Assembly (NCBI RefSeq): GCF_000971055.1
Contig: NZ_LARW01000063.1
Location: forward strand, 1 to 57,328
DNA: 57,328 bases
Origin: Sphingomonas sp. SRS2
GTDB lineage: Bacteria > Pseudomonadota > Alphaproteobacteria > Sphingomonadales > Sphingomonadaceae
Direction of reading: 5' to 3'
This document shows positions 33,040-41,710 of this stretch, one piece after another. Within the stretch, counting starts at the first letter, position 1; each line of letters begins with the position of its first letter. Under the pieces are notes generated by a model that was not told where the DNA came from, ran no database searches, and was given only the letters and a program-made list of their open reading frames with translations. The position numbers and the translations under genes are program-made.

Positions 33040-34701
33040 ATGCCCCTTCCCAATGTCATCCACAGCCAGGTGGATCCGGCCGCGATCACCAAGGTGACGC
33101 GCCTGTTTAACAACACGCTCGGAACGATGCTCGCCGAGCTTGTCCAGAATGCGCGCAGGGCCGGGGCGACGAGTATCGACCTCGACGTCGCCGAGGCCGA
33201 GGACGGGAAATGGCTCGTTATCGCCGACGACGGCGCCGGGATCGCCGATCCCGCGGTGATCCTCGCGCTCGGCCGTTCCGGCTGGGACGAAGAGATCGCC
33301 GCCCGCGAAGACCCTGCCGGCATGGGCGTGTTCAGCCTCGCCGGCCGCCAGGTCGAAATCCGCTCGCATCCGCGCGCCGGTGGTGAAGCCTGGCAGGTCT
33401 CGATCGCGCCCGGCGACTGGGAATCGGGTACTCCCATCCCGGTCGCCCGCTGCGACCAACCTTTCGGCACCGAAATCCGGCTCCTTCTGGATGACGAATG
33501 GGCGAAGACGCTCGAAGTTGCAGCCATCGGTGCGGCCCGCTATTGCCCGACGCCGATCCGATTCAGAGGCTCGCAGCTGGCGCAGTCGGATTGGCTCGCC
33601 GACGCAGCCGTCATCGTCGAGACCGACGGGGTCCGGATCGGCCTCTTCAACGCAACGCGCGCGGCCCACTATCAGCCGCTCATCAACTTCCACGGCCTCA
33701 CCGTTCCCTGCACCCTGCCTTCGGTCGACGAAAAGGAGCGGAGCTGGTGGGCACGGATAGACATCGTCGACGCACCCGCCCTGCAGTTGGTGCTCCCCGC
33801 TCGAGGCGAAATGGTCGAGAACGATGCTCTCGATGCGCTTCGCGATACCGTCCGGAAGATCATCTACAGCCATATCGCCTCGCTCGGCAGCCATCGCCTG
33901 CCCTTCGCCCAATGGGCCGAGGCCCGGCAGCTCGGCGTTGATTTGCCCGAGGCGACGCCGCTCCTTCGCGGATGGACACCGGCCAAGGCCGATCTCAACA
34001 GCGTGAGCGATGGTTCCGGCCTGATACCAGCTGGCGAGCTCGTCCTTATGGAGCATTTCGGTGCGCCGCTCGAGCAATGCGCGGCCTTCGCGCTCGCCCG
34101 CGACGGCCGCTTCGAAGGCCGCCTCGCAGACCCTGACGATGCGATGGCGGGATATGGCTGGTACGACGCTCTGCCACGGATCACAGTGCTGAGGTTCGAG
34201 ATCGAGCGCGACGGCGCCGCCCATGTCTTCGACAGCGATACCCTGTCTGACCTCGAAAGCGGGACGGTCGACCGGCTCGCGCTCGTGGTCGAGATCACAG
34301 GCTCGCGGCCCGAGACGCTGACCGTCGCGGCCCCCGTCGTCATCGACTATGACGATGCACATCACTGGGGCTTCGAGGAGGCGAACATCCTTCTCGCCTC
34401 GCGCGACGCGATCTCCCCGGATGAGCTTGTCGAGCTGCTCGAAGCATCCTGCTTCTGCGCCAGCGACGATCGCGAGGCTGACAGCTGGGAGACGCAGAAC
34501 GACCGCTTCCTCCTTGATGCACGGGAAATGGCGACCCGCCTGCTTCTTGGCGACGACGCAGCGCTGGTCGAACGGCTGCGCGCGATCATTTCCTACAGGG
34601 CGCAATGGTTCGTGCCAGAGGGGCGGCAGTTCGCGGCGGTCATCGGGCGCAACGCGATCGACATCCGCATCGAGCCCGTCACCCCAGCGCCGGCATCCTG
34701 A
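33040..34701 (+). CDS. GHKL (HSP90/MORC-like) ATPase
   Basis: A 553-residue protein from the ATG at 33040. The first ~110 residues are a GHKL ATP-binding domain: LAELVQNARRAGATSIDLDV (N box with Glu-x-x-x-Asn) at ~31-50, WLVIADDGAGIADP (G1 box, DxGxG type) and PAGMGVFSLAGRQ (G2 box). An S5-like transducer region follows (~residues 110-280, LVLPARGEM). The C-terminal half is unlike HSP90 and is not recognised. GHKL ATPases in mobile elements include defence and DNA-topology proteins. A purine box lies at 32982-33008. The job here is unknown. Confidence 0.8.
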   Translation: MPLPNVIHSQVDPAAITKVTRLFNNTLGTMLAELVQNARRAGATSIDLDVAEAEDGKWLVIADDGAGIADPAVILALGRSGWDEEIAAREDPAGMGVFSLAGRQVEIRSHPRAGGEAWQVSIAPGDWESGTPIPVARCDQPFGTEIRLLLDDEWAKTLEVAAIGAARYCPTPIRFRGSQLAQSDWLADAAVIVETDGVRIGLFNATRAAHYQPLINFHGLTVPCTLPSVDEKERSWWARIDIVDAPALQLVLPARGEMVENDALDALRDTVRKIIYSHIASLGSHRLPFAQWAEARQLGVDLPEATPLLRGWTPAKADLNSVSDGSGLIPAGELVLMEHFGAPLEQCAAFALARDGRFEGRLADPDDAMAGYGWYDALPRITVLRFEIERDGAAHVFDSDTLSDLESGTVDRLALVVEITGSRPETLTVAAPVVIDYDDAHHWGFEEANILLASRDAISPDELVELLEASCFCASDDREADSWETQNDRFLLDAREMATRLLLGDDAALVERLRAIISYRAQWFVPEGRQFAAVIGRNAIDIRIEPVTPAPAS

Positions 34702-34726
34702 CCGCGGCTTTAGAAAGGACCCTTCT

Positions 34727-34921
34727 ATGCGATCGATCAGGGCGGCCCGCCCGGCAGACCGCGCCGCCGTGCACGAGGCGATTGACCATCTGCGCAGCGC
34801 GCGTCACCTTCTTGCGAGAAGCGGTGCGCTCCGCGCCGCCGCGGCGGTCCGCCAGGCGCTGCGCAGCACGGAAAGCGCGGCCCGGCGTGTCGGCCACCGC
34901 ATCCGCAGGAGCCAGGGATGA
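34727..34921 (+). CDS. small basic hypothetical protein
   Basis: A 64-residue Arg/Ala-rich helical protein (MRSIRAARPADRAAVHEAID; LRAAAAVRQALRSTESAARR). It begins 25 bases after the GHKL ATPase with a GAAAGGA ribosome binding site and ends in an ATGA overlap with the next gene. No family is recognised. Its charge suggests nucleic-acid contact, which is inference. Confidence 0.55.
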   Translation: MRSIRAARPADRAAVHEAIDHLRSARHLLARSGALRAAAAVRQALRSTESAARRVGHRIRRSQG

Positions 34922-35244
34922 GCCGTTACGAACTGAAGCCGAGGGCGGGAAACGGCGTCATCAAGGCCGTGATCGGCTGGGACCGTCCCCTCCAGACCTT
35001 CTTCGCCCAGGTGTTCACGCCTACCGAGGAAGAGCCCGAGGAAGGCGAGGCAACGATCTGGCTCGGCACTGAACCGGGCGAGCTTCCAAGCCCCGAGGCC
35101 GCCGTCCGCGTCGTTGCGGTCTATGCCGAAGTTCCCTTGACGCTCGCAGCCGATCTCGCGGCCGATATGGATGCCACCGTCGGCGTGAAGGACGGCGCCC
35201 ACCAGGCCGAGGCCAAGAAACGCCTGTTCGGCTCGATCCACTAG
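34918..35244 (+). CDS. hypothetical protein
   Basis: A 108-residue protein (MSRYELKPRAGNGVIKAVIG, then WDRPLQTFFAQVFTPTEEEP). It has a beta-rich first half, a middle with IWLGTEPGELPSPEAAVRVV and an end ARKRLFGSIH-like tail. Small proteins of this shape are common in sphingomonad plasmids, but I cannot name the family with certainty. It is translationally coupled to the preceding small gene. Confidence 0.65.
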   Translation: MSRYELKPRAGNGVIKAVIGWDRPLQTFFAQVFTPTEEEPEEGEATIWLGTEPGELPSPEAAVRVVAVYAEVPLTLAADLAADMDATVGVKDGAHQAEAKKRLFGSIH

Positions 35245-35403
35245 ACCTCGTCGCAGACCCTTCGCACGGCAAACCCGAAGTCCACTTATGCAAATCGGGG
35301 CATGGATCGAGGCCCACAAGCTGGTCGCGACACAGGGCTGCCGCTCAAGAAGCGAGGGGGGCAAGGCTCGCCCGACATTTCGGCCTCCCGTTGAGCCGGT
35401 CGC

Positions 35404-35989
35404 CCCGAGGCCGCGGACGCGGGCCTCGGATGGGGCGCTTGCGCGCCTGCTCGGCCGAACGGCCGAGGAGAGGAGTGGGGAGGAGGAATTTGGCTCGGAC
35501 ACGGTGTTCGAGACCAGCTTCCAGGAGACTTTCCCATGAACATCGGTTCGATCAAGCAGAATGACGCCGGCATTTTCGTCGGCAAGATCGCGACGCTGAC
35601 GATTGCCATGACGATCGCGCTGCGCGAGGTGCACTCGGCCAATCCAAAGGCGCCGAAGTACGAGGTGCTGGCGCTGTCGGCCTCGCGCTCTTGGGTGCAG
35701 GTGGGCGCGCTGTTCGAGCTGTTCTCGAACGGCACGGGCGAGGCGTTCCTCAACGGCAAGATCGAGGACCCGAGCCTGGCCGCGCCGCTCTACATCTCGG
35801 CGTTCCGTCAGGAGGACGGCAGCTACAACATCGTGTGGTCGCGCCCGACCCGCCGCCGCGATCTCGCTGCCGAGATGGCGCCCAAGGCCGACGATGGCCT
35901 GCCGCCGCTGCCCGGTGCCGACGAGGCCGCCGAGCGCGGCCAGGGCGCCGAAGCCGGCCTCGGCCAGTCCTCCGCCGAACACGCGTTCG
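35404..35989 (+). repeat. 586-bp direct repeat, copy 1
   Basis: Read base by base, 35404-35989 and 42194-42779 appear identical, an offset of 6790. The unit holds about 130 bases of leader plus nearly the whole DUF736 gene. It ends one codon position before the two genes diverge (GCC TGA here, GGT GGC in copy 2). Lack of any difference implies a very recent duplication, or gene conversion between the copies. Confidence 0.9.
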
Positions 35990-35997
35990 CGGCCTGA
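35536..35997 (+). CDS. DUF736 domain protein, copy 1 (short form)
   Basis: A 153-residue DUF736 protein: MNIGSIKQNDAGIFVGKIAT, then ALREVHSANPKAPKYEVLAL, FLNGKIEDPSLAAPLYISAF and EDGSYNIVWSRPTRRRD. The domain occupies residues 1-105. An acidic/Gly-rich tail ends AEHAFAA. DUF736 proteins are typical of alphaproteobacterial plasmids near conjugation or partition genes and have no known role. The tail is 27 residues shorter than in copy 2 because the repeat ends at its last codons. A clear terminator (36020-36050) follows. Confidence 0.9.
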   Translation: MNIGSIKQNDAGIFVGKIATLTIAMTIALREVHSANPKAPKYEVLALSASRSWVQVGALFELFSNGTGEAFLNGKIEDPSLAAPLYISAFRQEDGSYNIVWSRPTRRRDLAAEMAPKADDGLPPLPGADEAAERGQGAEAGLGQSSAEHAFAA

Positions 35998-36019
35998 AGC
36001 TCGAGTAGTGACTGATCAA

Positions 36020-36050
36020 GGCCCTCGCTCATCCGAGCGGGGGCCTTTTT
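36020..36050 (+). terminator. rho-independent terminator after DUF736 copy 1
   Basis: An 11-bp stem, GGCCCTCGCTC / GAGCGGGGGCC with one G-T pair, and a 4-base loop ATCC, are followed by TTTTTCTTTT. It ends the DUF736 transcript and insulates the VapBC pair that follows. Confidence 0.85.
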
Positions 36051-36145
36051 CTTTTCCGAGAGTCAGCTTGCCGCAGGACTTTGACAGCATTGCCCGATCC
36101 CCGGACAACTACTAATGTGTAAGAAAGTGACAAAAGGTACACATC

Positions 36146-36340
36146 ATGCGAACCAATATCGAAATCGATGACAAACTCATGGCCCAGGCCCTTCAGGTGA
36201 CCGGCCTCAAGACGAAAAAGCAGGCGGTGGAAGCCGGCTTGCGTCTCCTCCTCAGGCTCCAGTCCCAGGTCCAGCTGCGCTCGGCCCGCGGCAAGTTCGA
36301 ATGGAATGGCGACCTCGACGCCATGCGGACGGACCTATGA
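36146..36340 (+). CDS. vapB: VapB-type antitoxin (ribbon-helix-helix)
   Basis: A 64-residue protein: MRTNIEIDDKLMAQALQVTG, LKTKKQAVEAGLRLLLRLQS, and a short tail with GKFEWNGDLDAMR. This is the RHH-type VapB, with DNA-binding N-terminus and toxin-binding tail. It overlaps vapC by 4 nt (ATGA). A TTGACA box at 36081 and an imperfect inverted repeat GTGTA...TACAC (~36116-36141) just before the start are a plausible promoter and VapB operator. Confidence 0.9.
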   Translation: MRTNIEIDDKLMAQALQVTGLKTKKQAVEAGLRLLLRLQSQVQLRSARGKFEWNGDLDAMRTDL

Positions 36341-36729
36341 TCCTTGTCGATTCCAGCACCTGGATTGATTTCTTCCGCGGAACGCCGTCGCCTCAGGCAG
36401 ACCGCCTCGAAATCTTGCTTGGTAACGAGCCGCTCCTGATCGGCGATATCATCCTTACGGAAGTTCTCCAGGGCTTTACCAGCGACCGGGATTTCAATCG
36501 TGGCCATGCCCTGCTGCAGTCGCTCGAGTTCATTGAGATCGATGGTCCTGATGTTGCCGTGGAGGCAGCGCGCAACTTTCGGACCTTGAGAGCAAAAGGT
36601 GTCACCGTCCGCAAAACGATCGACACGCTGATCGCGACCCGGTGCATCGTCTCGGGCTTGACCCTCCTCCATAACGATCGGGACTTCGACCCCTTCGTCG
36701 AGCATCTGGGTCTCAGGGTCCTTTCCTGA
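36337..36729 (+). CDS. vapC: VapC PIN-domain toxin
   Basis: A 130-residue PIN ribonuclease. MILVDSSTWIDFFRG gives the first acidic residue (Asp5). LTEVLQGFTSDRDF carries the conserved Glu, and KTIDTLIATRCIVSGLTLLH and NDRDFDPF supply the later aspartates. VapC toxins cut tRNA or rRNA when freed from VapB. Length and motif order are normal, so the pair looks functional. It lies between the two DUF736 repeats. Confidence 0.9.
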   Translation: MILVDSSTWIDFFRGTPSPQADRLEILLGNEPLLIGDIILTEVLQGFTSDRDFNRGHALLQSLEFIEIDGPDVAVEAARNFRTLRAKGVTVRKTIDTLIATRCIVSGLTLLHNDRDFDPFVEHLGLRVLS

Positions 36730-36776
36730 TCGTCCGAATCTGGCAGCTCCGCGTGTGCCAGGCGCCTCAAACCGGC

Positions 36777-37664
36777 GATCAGCCGGCAAGCCGCGCTTGC
36801 GCCCGGTCGAGGTCGCGAACGAGTTTCGCGCAGCCTCGATGCCAAACCTGCGCCGTCTCACCCGTCGGAAGAATTCCGCGCGCTCCACCTTGCGCGCGGC
36901 CAGCCGCAGTTCGCGCTTGATGCGCTTGCGTGAGAGATCCATCAGCCGCGACGCAGCTTGCACATGGAGGTCGGCATCCTTGCGGCCCTCCGCAAGCTGA
37001 TGCTGCACCCTTTCGATTTTCGCGATCGTGGCTTCGGCCACCGCGCTGTGGGCCGCCTCGATCTCGGCGTCGCGTGACGGCTCGGCCGGCATCTCGAGGC
37101 CGCGCATCATCAGGGGCAAGTCGATCGCCGCCGCGCCCAGCGACAGGACGATGACGCCCATCGCGAGCAGGATGGCGAGGTCGCGCGCCGGAAAGGCCGT
37201 CGTCCGTCATGGCGAGCTACCCGGGCTCGTGATGGCCCGTCACGCGAATCGAGTCCGCGGCGCCGGCCTGGATGGTGGGTAACTGCTCACCCGGCATCAC
37301 GACGATGATCCCGTTCGCGGTCAATTGGATGAGATCCCCGATCGTGGTCCGGCGAACGCGCGTGACGGCCATTGCATCACCGCGCGCCTCGACGAACTCC
37401 AGCCCCAGCTCGAGGATGGTCGCGCCATCCTCGAACATGTCGTCGGGCGAGATCCGCCACCCTTCGAGAAACAACAGTGGCGGAAGGAGCAGAAGGAAGA
37501 CGATGTCCGGATCGAGCATCACCCGCCAGTCGGCGACCACCCCGATCACGGAGCCAAGAGATTTGGACAAGCGGCCGCGGCACTGAAAATGGCGAAAGAC
37601 GGGCCGGCATTCTACTCGGCACGACGGTGAACAGCAATGTCAGGACAAGCGTGATGGTTGCCAA
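36777..37664 (-). pseudogene. CPA1-type Na+(K+)/H+ antiporter, decayed and internally deleted
   Basis: The minus strand at 37664 starts MATITLVLTLLFTVVPSRMP, then LPFSVPRPLVQIS in character. It shifts frame to IGVVADWRVMLDPDIVFLLL and LPPLLFLEGWRIS, the first transmembrane helices of a CPA1 antiporter. After an internal deletion there is a TrkA-C-like piece (LIQLTANGIIVVMPGEQLPT). After another frame change comes MGVIVLSLGAAAIDLPLMMR and the usual acidic-basic cytoplasmic tail, ending VRDLDRAQARLAG. Most membrane helices are missing and at least three frameshifts are present. Confidence 0.75.
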
Positions 37665-37810
37665 AAGCGAAACGTCTGCCCAGATTATTCGGGACTGTTG
37701 CCCTGTCTAACGCTGGGGCCCTTTGCTATCAGCTTCAATCCCTCACCGGCCTGCGGCCGTAAAGCGAAGAGGGGTTGAGGATCCCTGTCCATTCGCGACG
37801 GGAGACCAGA

Positions 37811-38323
37811 ATGTCCGACATCATCGACCTCGGCGGCGCCCCCGCCAACGAGGATTGCGCCCAACTCGGCCACACACCCCACTTCGAGCGGCTGAACCGG
37901 CTCGAGGTTGCCGCCTACCGTGCCGCGATCATCGCCCGTTTCGGGCCGCCGCCCGAGGGCTGCGCGCTCGTAACGGTCACCAACCGCCACGACTTCGGCG
38001 TTTATTGTTCGCTCGGTCTCAAGGTCGATGCCGGCGCCTATCGGCGGAACCCAGCCGTCGCCGCCTACACCGAGGCCGCGCAGGATGGCCTCGCAAGCTG
38101 GACCGAGGCCGGCTTCGCTCCGCCCGTGCGCTATGAGGACGGCAACGCCCCGACGATCGACCGAGACCGGATCGATGACATCGTGACAGGCGCGCTCATC
38201 GCCACGCGGCCGAATGGCGATGGGCGCTTTGCCATCCCGGACTTCGAGATCCTCCATCGCAACCTCGCCGCCGCCTATCCGGCCAGCGCCGAGGCCGCCC
38301 AGAAAATTCTCGAGGAGATTTGA
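37811..38323 (+). CDS. hypothetical protein, first of a small DUF-gene run
   Basis: A 170-residue protein starting MSDIIDLGGAPANEDCAQLG, with YRAAIIARFGPPPEGCALVT and a middle YCSLGLKVDAGAYRRNPAVA. It is soluble and has no family that I can name. It is followed within 2-3 bases by the DUF6878 and DUF6915 genes, so 37811-39513 is one operon. A purine-rich box lies at 37761-37774. Confidence 0.65.
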   Translation: MSDIIDLGGAPANEDCAQLGHTPHFERLNRLEVAAYRAAIIARFGPPPEGCALVTVTNRHDFGVYCSLGLKVDAGAYRRNPAVAAYTEAAQDGLASWTEAGFAPPVRYEDGNAPTIDRDRIDDIVTGALIATRPNGDGRFAIPDFEILHRNLAAAYPASAEAAQKILEEI

Positions 38324-38325
38324 CC

Positions 38326-38796
38326 ATGAACGCCGATACTCTGGCGGCCGCTTCTGCCACGCCCGATCCGATCGACACCAACCTGCAGGCGGCGCGCCTG
38401 GCCGTCCAAAGCGTCGAGGCGCGCTGCAAGGAGGCCTTTCTCCCGCTGCTGAACGCGCATGGCATCGCCCGCGTTGAAATCCATTATGACGGCGGCGGCG
38501 ACGAAGGCACGGTCGGCGAGGTCCACGCCTATGATAAGGACGGAGACGCCGCGCTCCCGTCCATCCTCTGCGACCATCACAGCCTCGAATATAACGGGCA
38601 GGCCTCGACCCGCACCATCGCCCTCGAAGACGCGCTCGCCGCTTTTGCCGAGAATGCCGTCTGCGCGCGGCACGCCGGCTGGGAAGACGGCGAGGGCGCA
38701 TGCGGGACGATCGCCATCGAGGTCGCCAGCGGCGCCGTCACGCTGACGCATAACTGCCGCTTTATTGACTATGACACCACCGAGGCCGAGATCTAG
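38326..38796 (+). CDS. DUF6878-like protein
   Basis: A 156-residue protein that resembles DUF6878: VEIHYDGGGDEGTVGEVHAY, then a helix EDALAAFAENAVCARHAGWE, and GACGTIAIEVASGAVTLTHN ending in FIDYDTTEAEI. The family is common in alphaproteobacterial mobile elements and uncharacterised. The start ATG at 38326 is 3 bases after the previous stop. The next gene begins 2 bases after its stop. Confidence 0.75.
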   Translation: MNADTLAAASATPDPIDTNLQAARLAVQSVEARCKEAFLPLLNAHGIARVEIHYDGGGDEGTVGEVHAYDKDGDAALPSILCDHHSLEYNGQASTRTIALEDALAAFAENAVCARHAGWEDGEGACGTIAIEVASGAVTLTHNCRFIDYDTTEAEI

Positions 38797-38798
38797 CC

Positions 38799-39200
38799 AT
38801 GTCACACTGCTATTATCATGCGCTGAGCTCGGTTCGGCGATGGGGCGGCGATCCGGAGGACTATCTCCCGCTCCACCAATGGTTCGACGAATCCAAGAAG
38901 ATCATCGCCGATCCGCGCCATCGCGCTTTGCGCCACCATGCTGAGGGTATCTTCCTCTTGGAGGCTATCTTCGGCGTCACGATCCGCAACAGCGATGGCC
39001 GCGATGTCCCGGTCCGCCTAATTGGCGAACTCCATGTCCAGGAGGATCTCGGTCGGATACCGTCGTTCGCCGACTGGGCACGGCTCATCCAGCCCATGCC
39101 CTGGATCCTGCGCGGGAACCCGGCGGGTTCGCCCGGGCTCGACCCCGATCTTGTCGTGCCTGTTCACGGTTCACGCGCCGCCATCCCTGATATAGCCTGA
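38799..39200 (+). CDS. DUF6915-like protein
   Basis: A 133-residue protein: YYHALSSVRRWGGDPEDYLP, LHQWFDESKKIIADPRHRAL, RHHAEGIFLLEAIFGVTIRN and GELHVQEDLGRIPSFADWAR. This His-rich pattern is that of the DUF6915 family, found with DUF6878 genes. The histidines (HHAEG; GELHVQ) could bind a metal, but no enzyme class is evident. It sits in the same operon as the DUF6878 and DUF7673-like genes. Confidence 0.75.
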   Translation: MSHCYYHALSSVRRWGGDPEDYLPLHQWFDESKKIIADPRHRALRHHAEGIFLLEAIFGVTIRNSDGRDVPVRLIGELHVQEDLGRIPSFADWARLIQPMPWILRGNPAGSPGLDPDLVVPVHGSRAAIPDIA

Positions 39201-39204
39201 TCGC

Positions 39205-39513
39205 ATGGACAGGGGCCCCTTCAGCAAAACCGCCGCGCGCAATGCCCTCGACCGCCTGATCGAGATCGCCCGATCCGACACGGGCCAGGCGCGCCGCGTT
39301 GCGAACTTCCTCCTTGCCTGGTGGAACGGTGAGGATTGCGGCCATTTCCCGATCGCCGATCTGTTCGGCGTCGATCCCACGATCGCTACCCATATCACCA
39401 CCATCGTCGGCTTCCTCGGCCAGCACGAGGGGGCAATCTATCCCGATGCCTTTGATCGCAAGGCCGAGATGATCGAACTGGTCCATCGCTGGCGCGACTT
39501 TGAGACCGATTGA
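39205..39513 (+). CDS. DUF7673-like protein
   Basis: A 102-residue protein with ALDRLIEIARSDTGQARRVA, NFLLAWWNGEDCGHFPIADL and FGVDPTIATHITTIVGFLGQ. I place it in the small family of plasmid proteins now labelled DUF7673, with moderate certainty. It is helical and soluble. It begins 4 bases after the DUF6915 stop, the last gene of the operon. Confidence 0.7.
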   Translation: MDRGPFSKTAARNALDRLIEIARSDTGQARRVANFLLAWWNGEDCGHFPIADLFGVDPTIATHITTIVGFLGQHEGAIYPDAFDRKAEMIELVHRWRDFETD

Positions 39514-39670
39514 CGACAGCGCCGGCCGGTTTCTGGCCTTCGGCCAGCCGCCACTGCGTCCTCGCGGCGATCGCGATGAAAGGGAAGGGGGAGCTTAGCG
39601 GCTGGCCCGGGATGAACCGAGGCCGCCCACGCGGCGCGCTCCCGCGCGCCCTCCCCACGAGGCTTCCTCC

Positions 39671-40366
39671 ATGGCCAATCACTTCACCAAGGCGAGCTTC
39701 ACGCTCGCCGTCACGCCCGCCGAGGCCGACGTCCTCCGCCAGATCGACGACGCCATCGAGGCGCTCGACGATACTTCGCTCGACCCGGATCAGCGCGCCG
39801 CACGGTTCGCCGCGCTGGGGCCGGGTTTCGAGGCGGCCTTTCCGCCGACCGACGAGGAGCCGTTCTCGGGCTTCCTCGAAATCTTCCCCGACCCCGACTG
39901 TCCGCGGCTCGGCTTCACCGTGCAGGTCGACCCTGCCGGCGACGATGAAACAGTCGGCGTCTGGATCCACGGCGATCAGGTCGACATCGAGGCCGCCGCG
40001 GCGCTTATCCAGGCGGCGGCGCGATCCACCTTACCCTTCGCGTTCGAATATGCGCTCGACTGCGGTCGCATGCGGCCCGGCGAATTCGGCGGCGGCTTCG
40101 TCGTGATCCGCGAGGACGACATCGAATTCGCCAGCTCGGCCCGAGGCCTCGAAAAGGCCCTGACGCGCCGCGTCGGCGAGCCCGAGAACGGTATGATCAT
40201 CGCCACGCGCGATGCCGAAGAGGGCCTCCTGTTCTGGAACAGCAAGACAGGCTTCGGCTCGCTCGAGACCGCGACCGTGTTCTCCGAGGCCGAGGCCGCG
40301 AACTACGACCTGCCGATCGCGAACGACCAGCCCGAATGGCTGGCCATGCCGGCACCGCTTGCGTGA
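39671..40366 (+). CDS. hypothetical protein
   Basis: A 231-residue acidic protein starting MANHFTKASFTLAVTPAEAD. It has helices in the first 50 residues, a beta-rich centre (RLGFTVQVDPAGDDETVGVW), then MRPGEFGGGFVVIREDDIEF and GLLFWNSKTGFGSLETATVF. No catalytic motif is seen and no family is recognised. A purine box (39578-39592) lies 79-93 bases upstream. The gene is followed by another unknown gene 59 bases later. Confidence 0.65.
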   Translation: MANHFTKASFTLAVTPAEADVLRQIDDAIEALDDTSLDPDQRAARFAALGPGFEAAFPPTDEEPFSGFLEIFPDPDCPRLGFTVQVDPAGDDETVGVWIHGDQVDIEAAAALIQAAARSTLPFAFEYALDCGRMRPGEFGGGFVVIREDDIEFASSARGLEKALTRRVGEPENGMIIATRDAEEGLLFWNSKTGFGSLETATVFSEAEAANYDLPIANDQPEWLAMPAPLA

Positions 40367-40425
40367 ACGAACTGGGCGGACGCCGTCGAGTGCGCCGCTC
40401 AGGCCCCTCAAGCCGGAGTATCTCC

Positions 40426-41364
40426 ATGCCGACCTATCACGTCGTCTTCACGGCGCCCGTCCCCGACCGGATTCTCGCCAAAGCCGAGGCCGAGGATGCG
40501 CGTCGCGCGCGCAGCTGGATTCTCTCCCAAAGCTGGTACGACCGCCGGCGCATCGACTGGACCGCCAAGCGCACCGTCGTGCCGGAGAGCGGCCAGTCTC
40601 CCGTCCGGCACGAAGCCGTTCTCGAGCTCAACTGTGAGAACAGCCCGAGCCCGGCAACGGGATCGCTCGCCTTGCAGGTTGCTATCAGTGCCCGCCAGAA
40701 CGACGATCCGCTCGAGAAGGCGCGCCGCGTGCTCGACCTTCCTCGCACCGGCAGACCCAAACGGCGTGTGCTCAATCCTGACAGCCTGTGGGATCGCGGC
40801 TCGTTCAGCACTATCAGGAGCAGCGGCGTCATCGGTCCCATGCCGCCGAAATGGCCGGAAGGCCGCATGCTCACGGGCTATTCGAGCCACCTCGGCAGCT
40901 ACGGGCAGGGGGGAGTCGGGCTCTCCGGGTGGCAATGTAACCGCGGCTCATGGATCGTCCTGCCGCTCACGGGCTCGGACGGGTGGATCTGGCTCACTCG
41001 CGAGCAGATCGAGCCGGCCCAGGATTTCCGGTCGCTCAAGGCCGTCATCGACCAGCGCATTCTTGGCGTGCATCCCGATCAGCTTGCGGATTTCACACCG
41101 TGGGAGCATCGCTATGCCGGCCATGATCAGATCCTCGACATGCCCGACTTCGGTAACGAGAAAGCGACCATAGAGCGCTTCGATGCGAATGAGGCCGGCT
41201 TCGTCCTGGAAGCAGCGAATGGCCTCACCCGCTGGCGCTTCGCCATGGGCGACGATCTGCCCCGTCCGATCTGGGCCGGCTCGCGCGAGCCGCGCCTGCT
41301 CGCCGAAGGCGAATCCCTCGCCGAGGCCTTCCTGCTCGCCCATGACTGCTATCTCGATGTGTAG
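40426..41364 (+). CDS. hypothetical protein
   Basis: A 312-residue soluble protein starting MPTYHVVFTAPVPDRILAKA. The first ~90 residues look like one small domain (ARRARSWILSQSWYDRRRID). The centre is Gly/Ser-rich (GYSSHLGSYGQGGVGLSGWQ). The end has VLEAANGLTRWRFAMGDDLP. I recognise no family. The start at 40426 fits the spacing after CCGGAGTA. Confidence 0.65.
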   Translation: MPTYHVVFTAPVPDRILAKAEAEDARRARSWILSQSWYDRRRIDWTAKRTVVPESGQSPVRHEAVLELNCENSPSPATGSLALQVAISARQNDDPLEKARRVLDLPRTGRPKRRVLNPDSLWDRGSFSTIRSSGVIGPMPPKWPEGRMLTGYSSHLGSYGQGGVGLSGWQCNRGSWIVLPLTGSDGWIWLTREQIEPAQDFRSLKAVIDQRILGVHPDQLADFTPWEHRYAGHDQILDMPDFGNEKATIERFDANEAGFVLEAANGLTRWRFAMGDDLPRPIWAGSREPRLLAEGESLAEAFLLAHDCYLDV

Positions 41365-41416
41365 CCGCGCAAGCAGCGGCCTTACGCCGGATCGGTTGAA
41401 TGTACCCCATGGAGCA

Positions 41417-41437
41417 TGTATATGCTAATGTATATGC
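41417..41437 (+). promoter_or_regulatory. direct-repeat operator before the second VapBC pair
   Basis: Two perfect copies of TGTATATGC (41417-41425 and 41429-41437) are separated by TAA, a 12-bp period, immediately before the AAGGAGG ribosome binding site. Their place and AT-richness fit the VapBC autoregulatory operator overlapping the promoter -10 region. Confidence 0.65.
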
Positions 41438-41449
41438 AAGGAGGCCCTC

Positions 41450-41710
41450 ATGGCACAATCCGACCTCACCCCTGCTCGAGAGGCCAAGCTTTTCCGCAAC
41501 AACAAAAGCCAGGCGGTGCGAATACCAGCCGACTTCGAGTTTCCCGGCGACCGCGTTTTGATCCACCGCGAGGGCGACCGGCTCATTATCGAGCCAATCC
41601 GCCGCAAGAACTTGCTGGAAGTGCTGGCCGGACTGGAACCCCTTGGGGCGGAGGATCAGTTCCCCGATATCGATGATTCGCTGCTGCCAGCCAAGGCCAT
41701 CGTCCTGTGA
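41450..41710 (+). CDS. vapB: AbrB/MazE-type VapB antitoxin
   Basis: An 86-residue protein: EAKLFRNNKSQAVRIPADFE, FPGDRVLIHREGDRLIIEPI, then a tail RKNLLEVLAGLEPLGAED. This swapped-hairpin AbrB form is a different fold from the ribbon-helix-helix VapB at 36146, so the two modules are unrelated. It is preceded by AAGGAGG and a direct-repeat operator, and overlaps the toxin by 4 nt (GTGA). Confidence 0.92.
   Translation: MAQSDLTPAREAKLFRNNKSQAVRIPADFEFPGDRVLIHREGDRLIIEPIRRKNLLEVLAGLEPLGAEDQFPDIDDSLLPAKAIVL

Noticed and set aside
32869-34605. A 578-codon minus-strand frame opposite the GHKL ATPase
   Set aside because: Low-complexity Arg/Gly/Asp-rich reading without motifs; the plus strand has all GHKL boxes.
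36193-37161. A 322-codon minus-strand frame running through vapC
   Set aside because: Only its first ~100 residues (antiporter tail) are real coding history; the rest is antisense to the intact VapBC genes.
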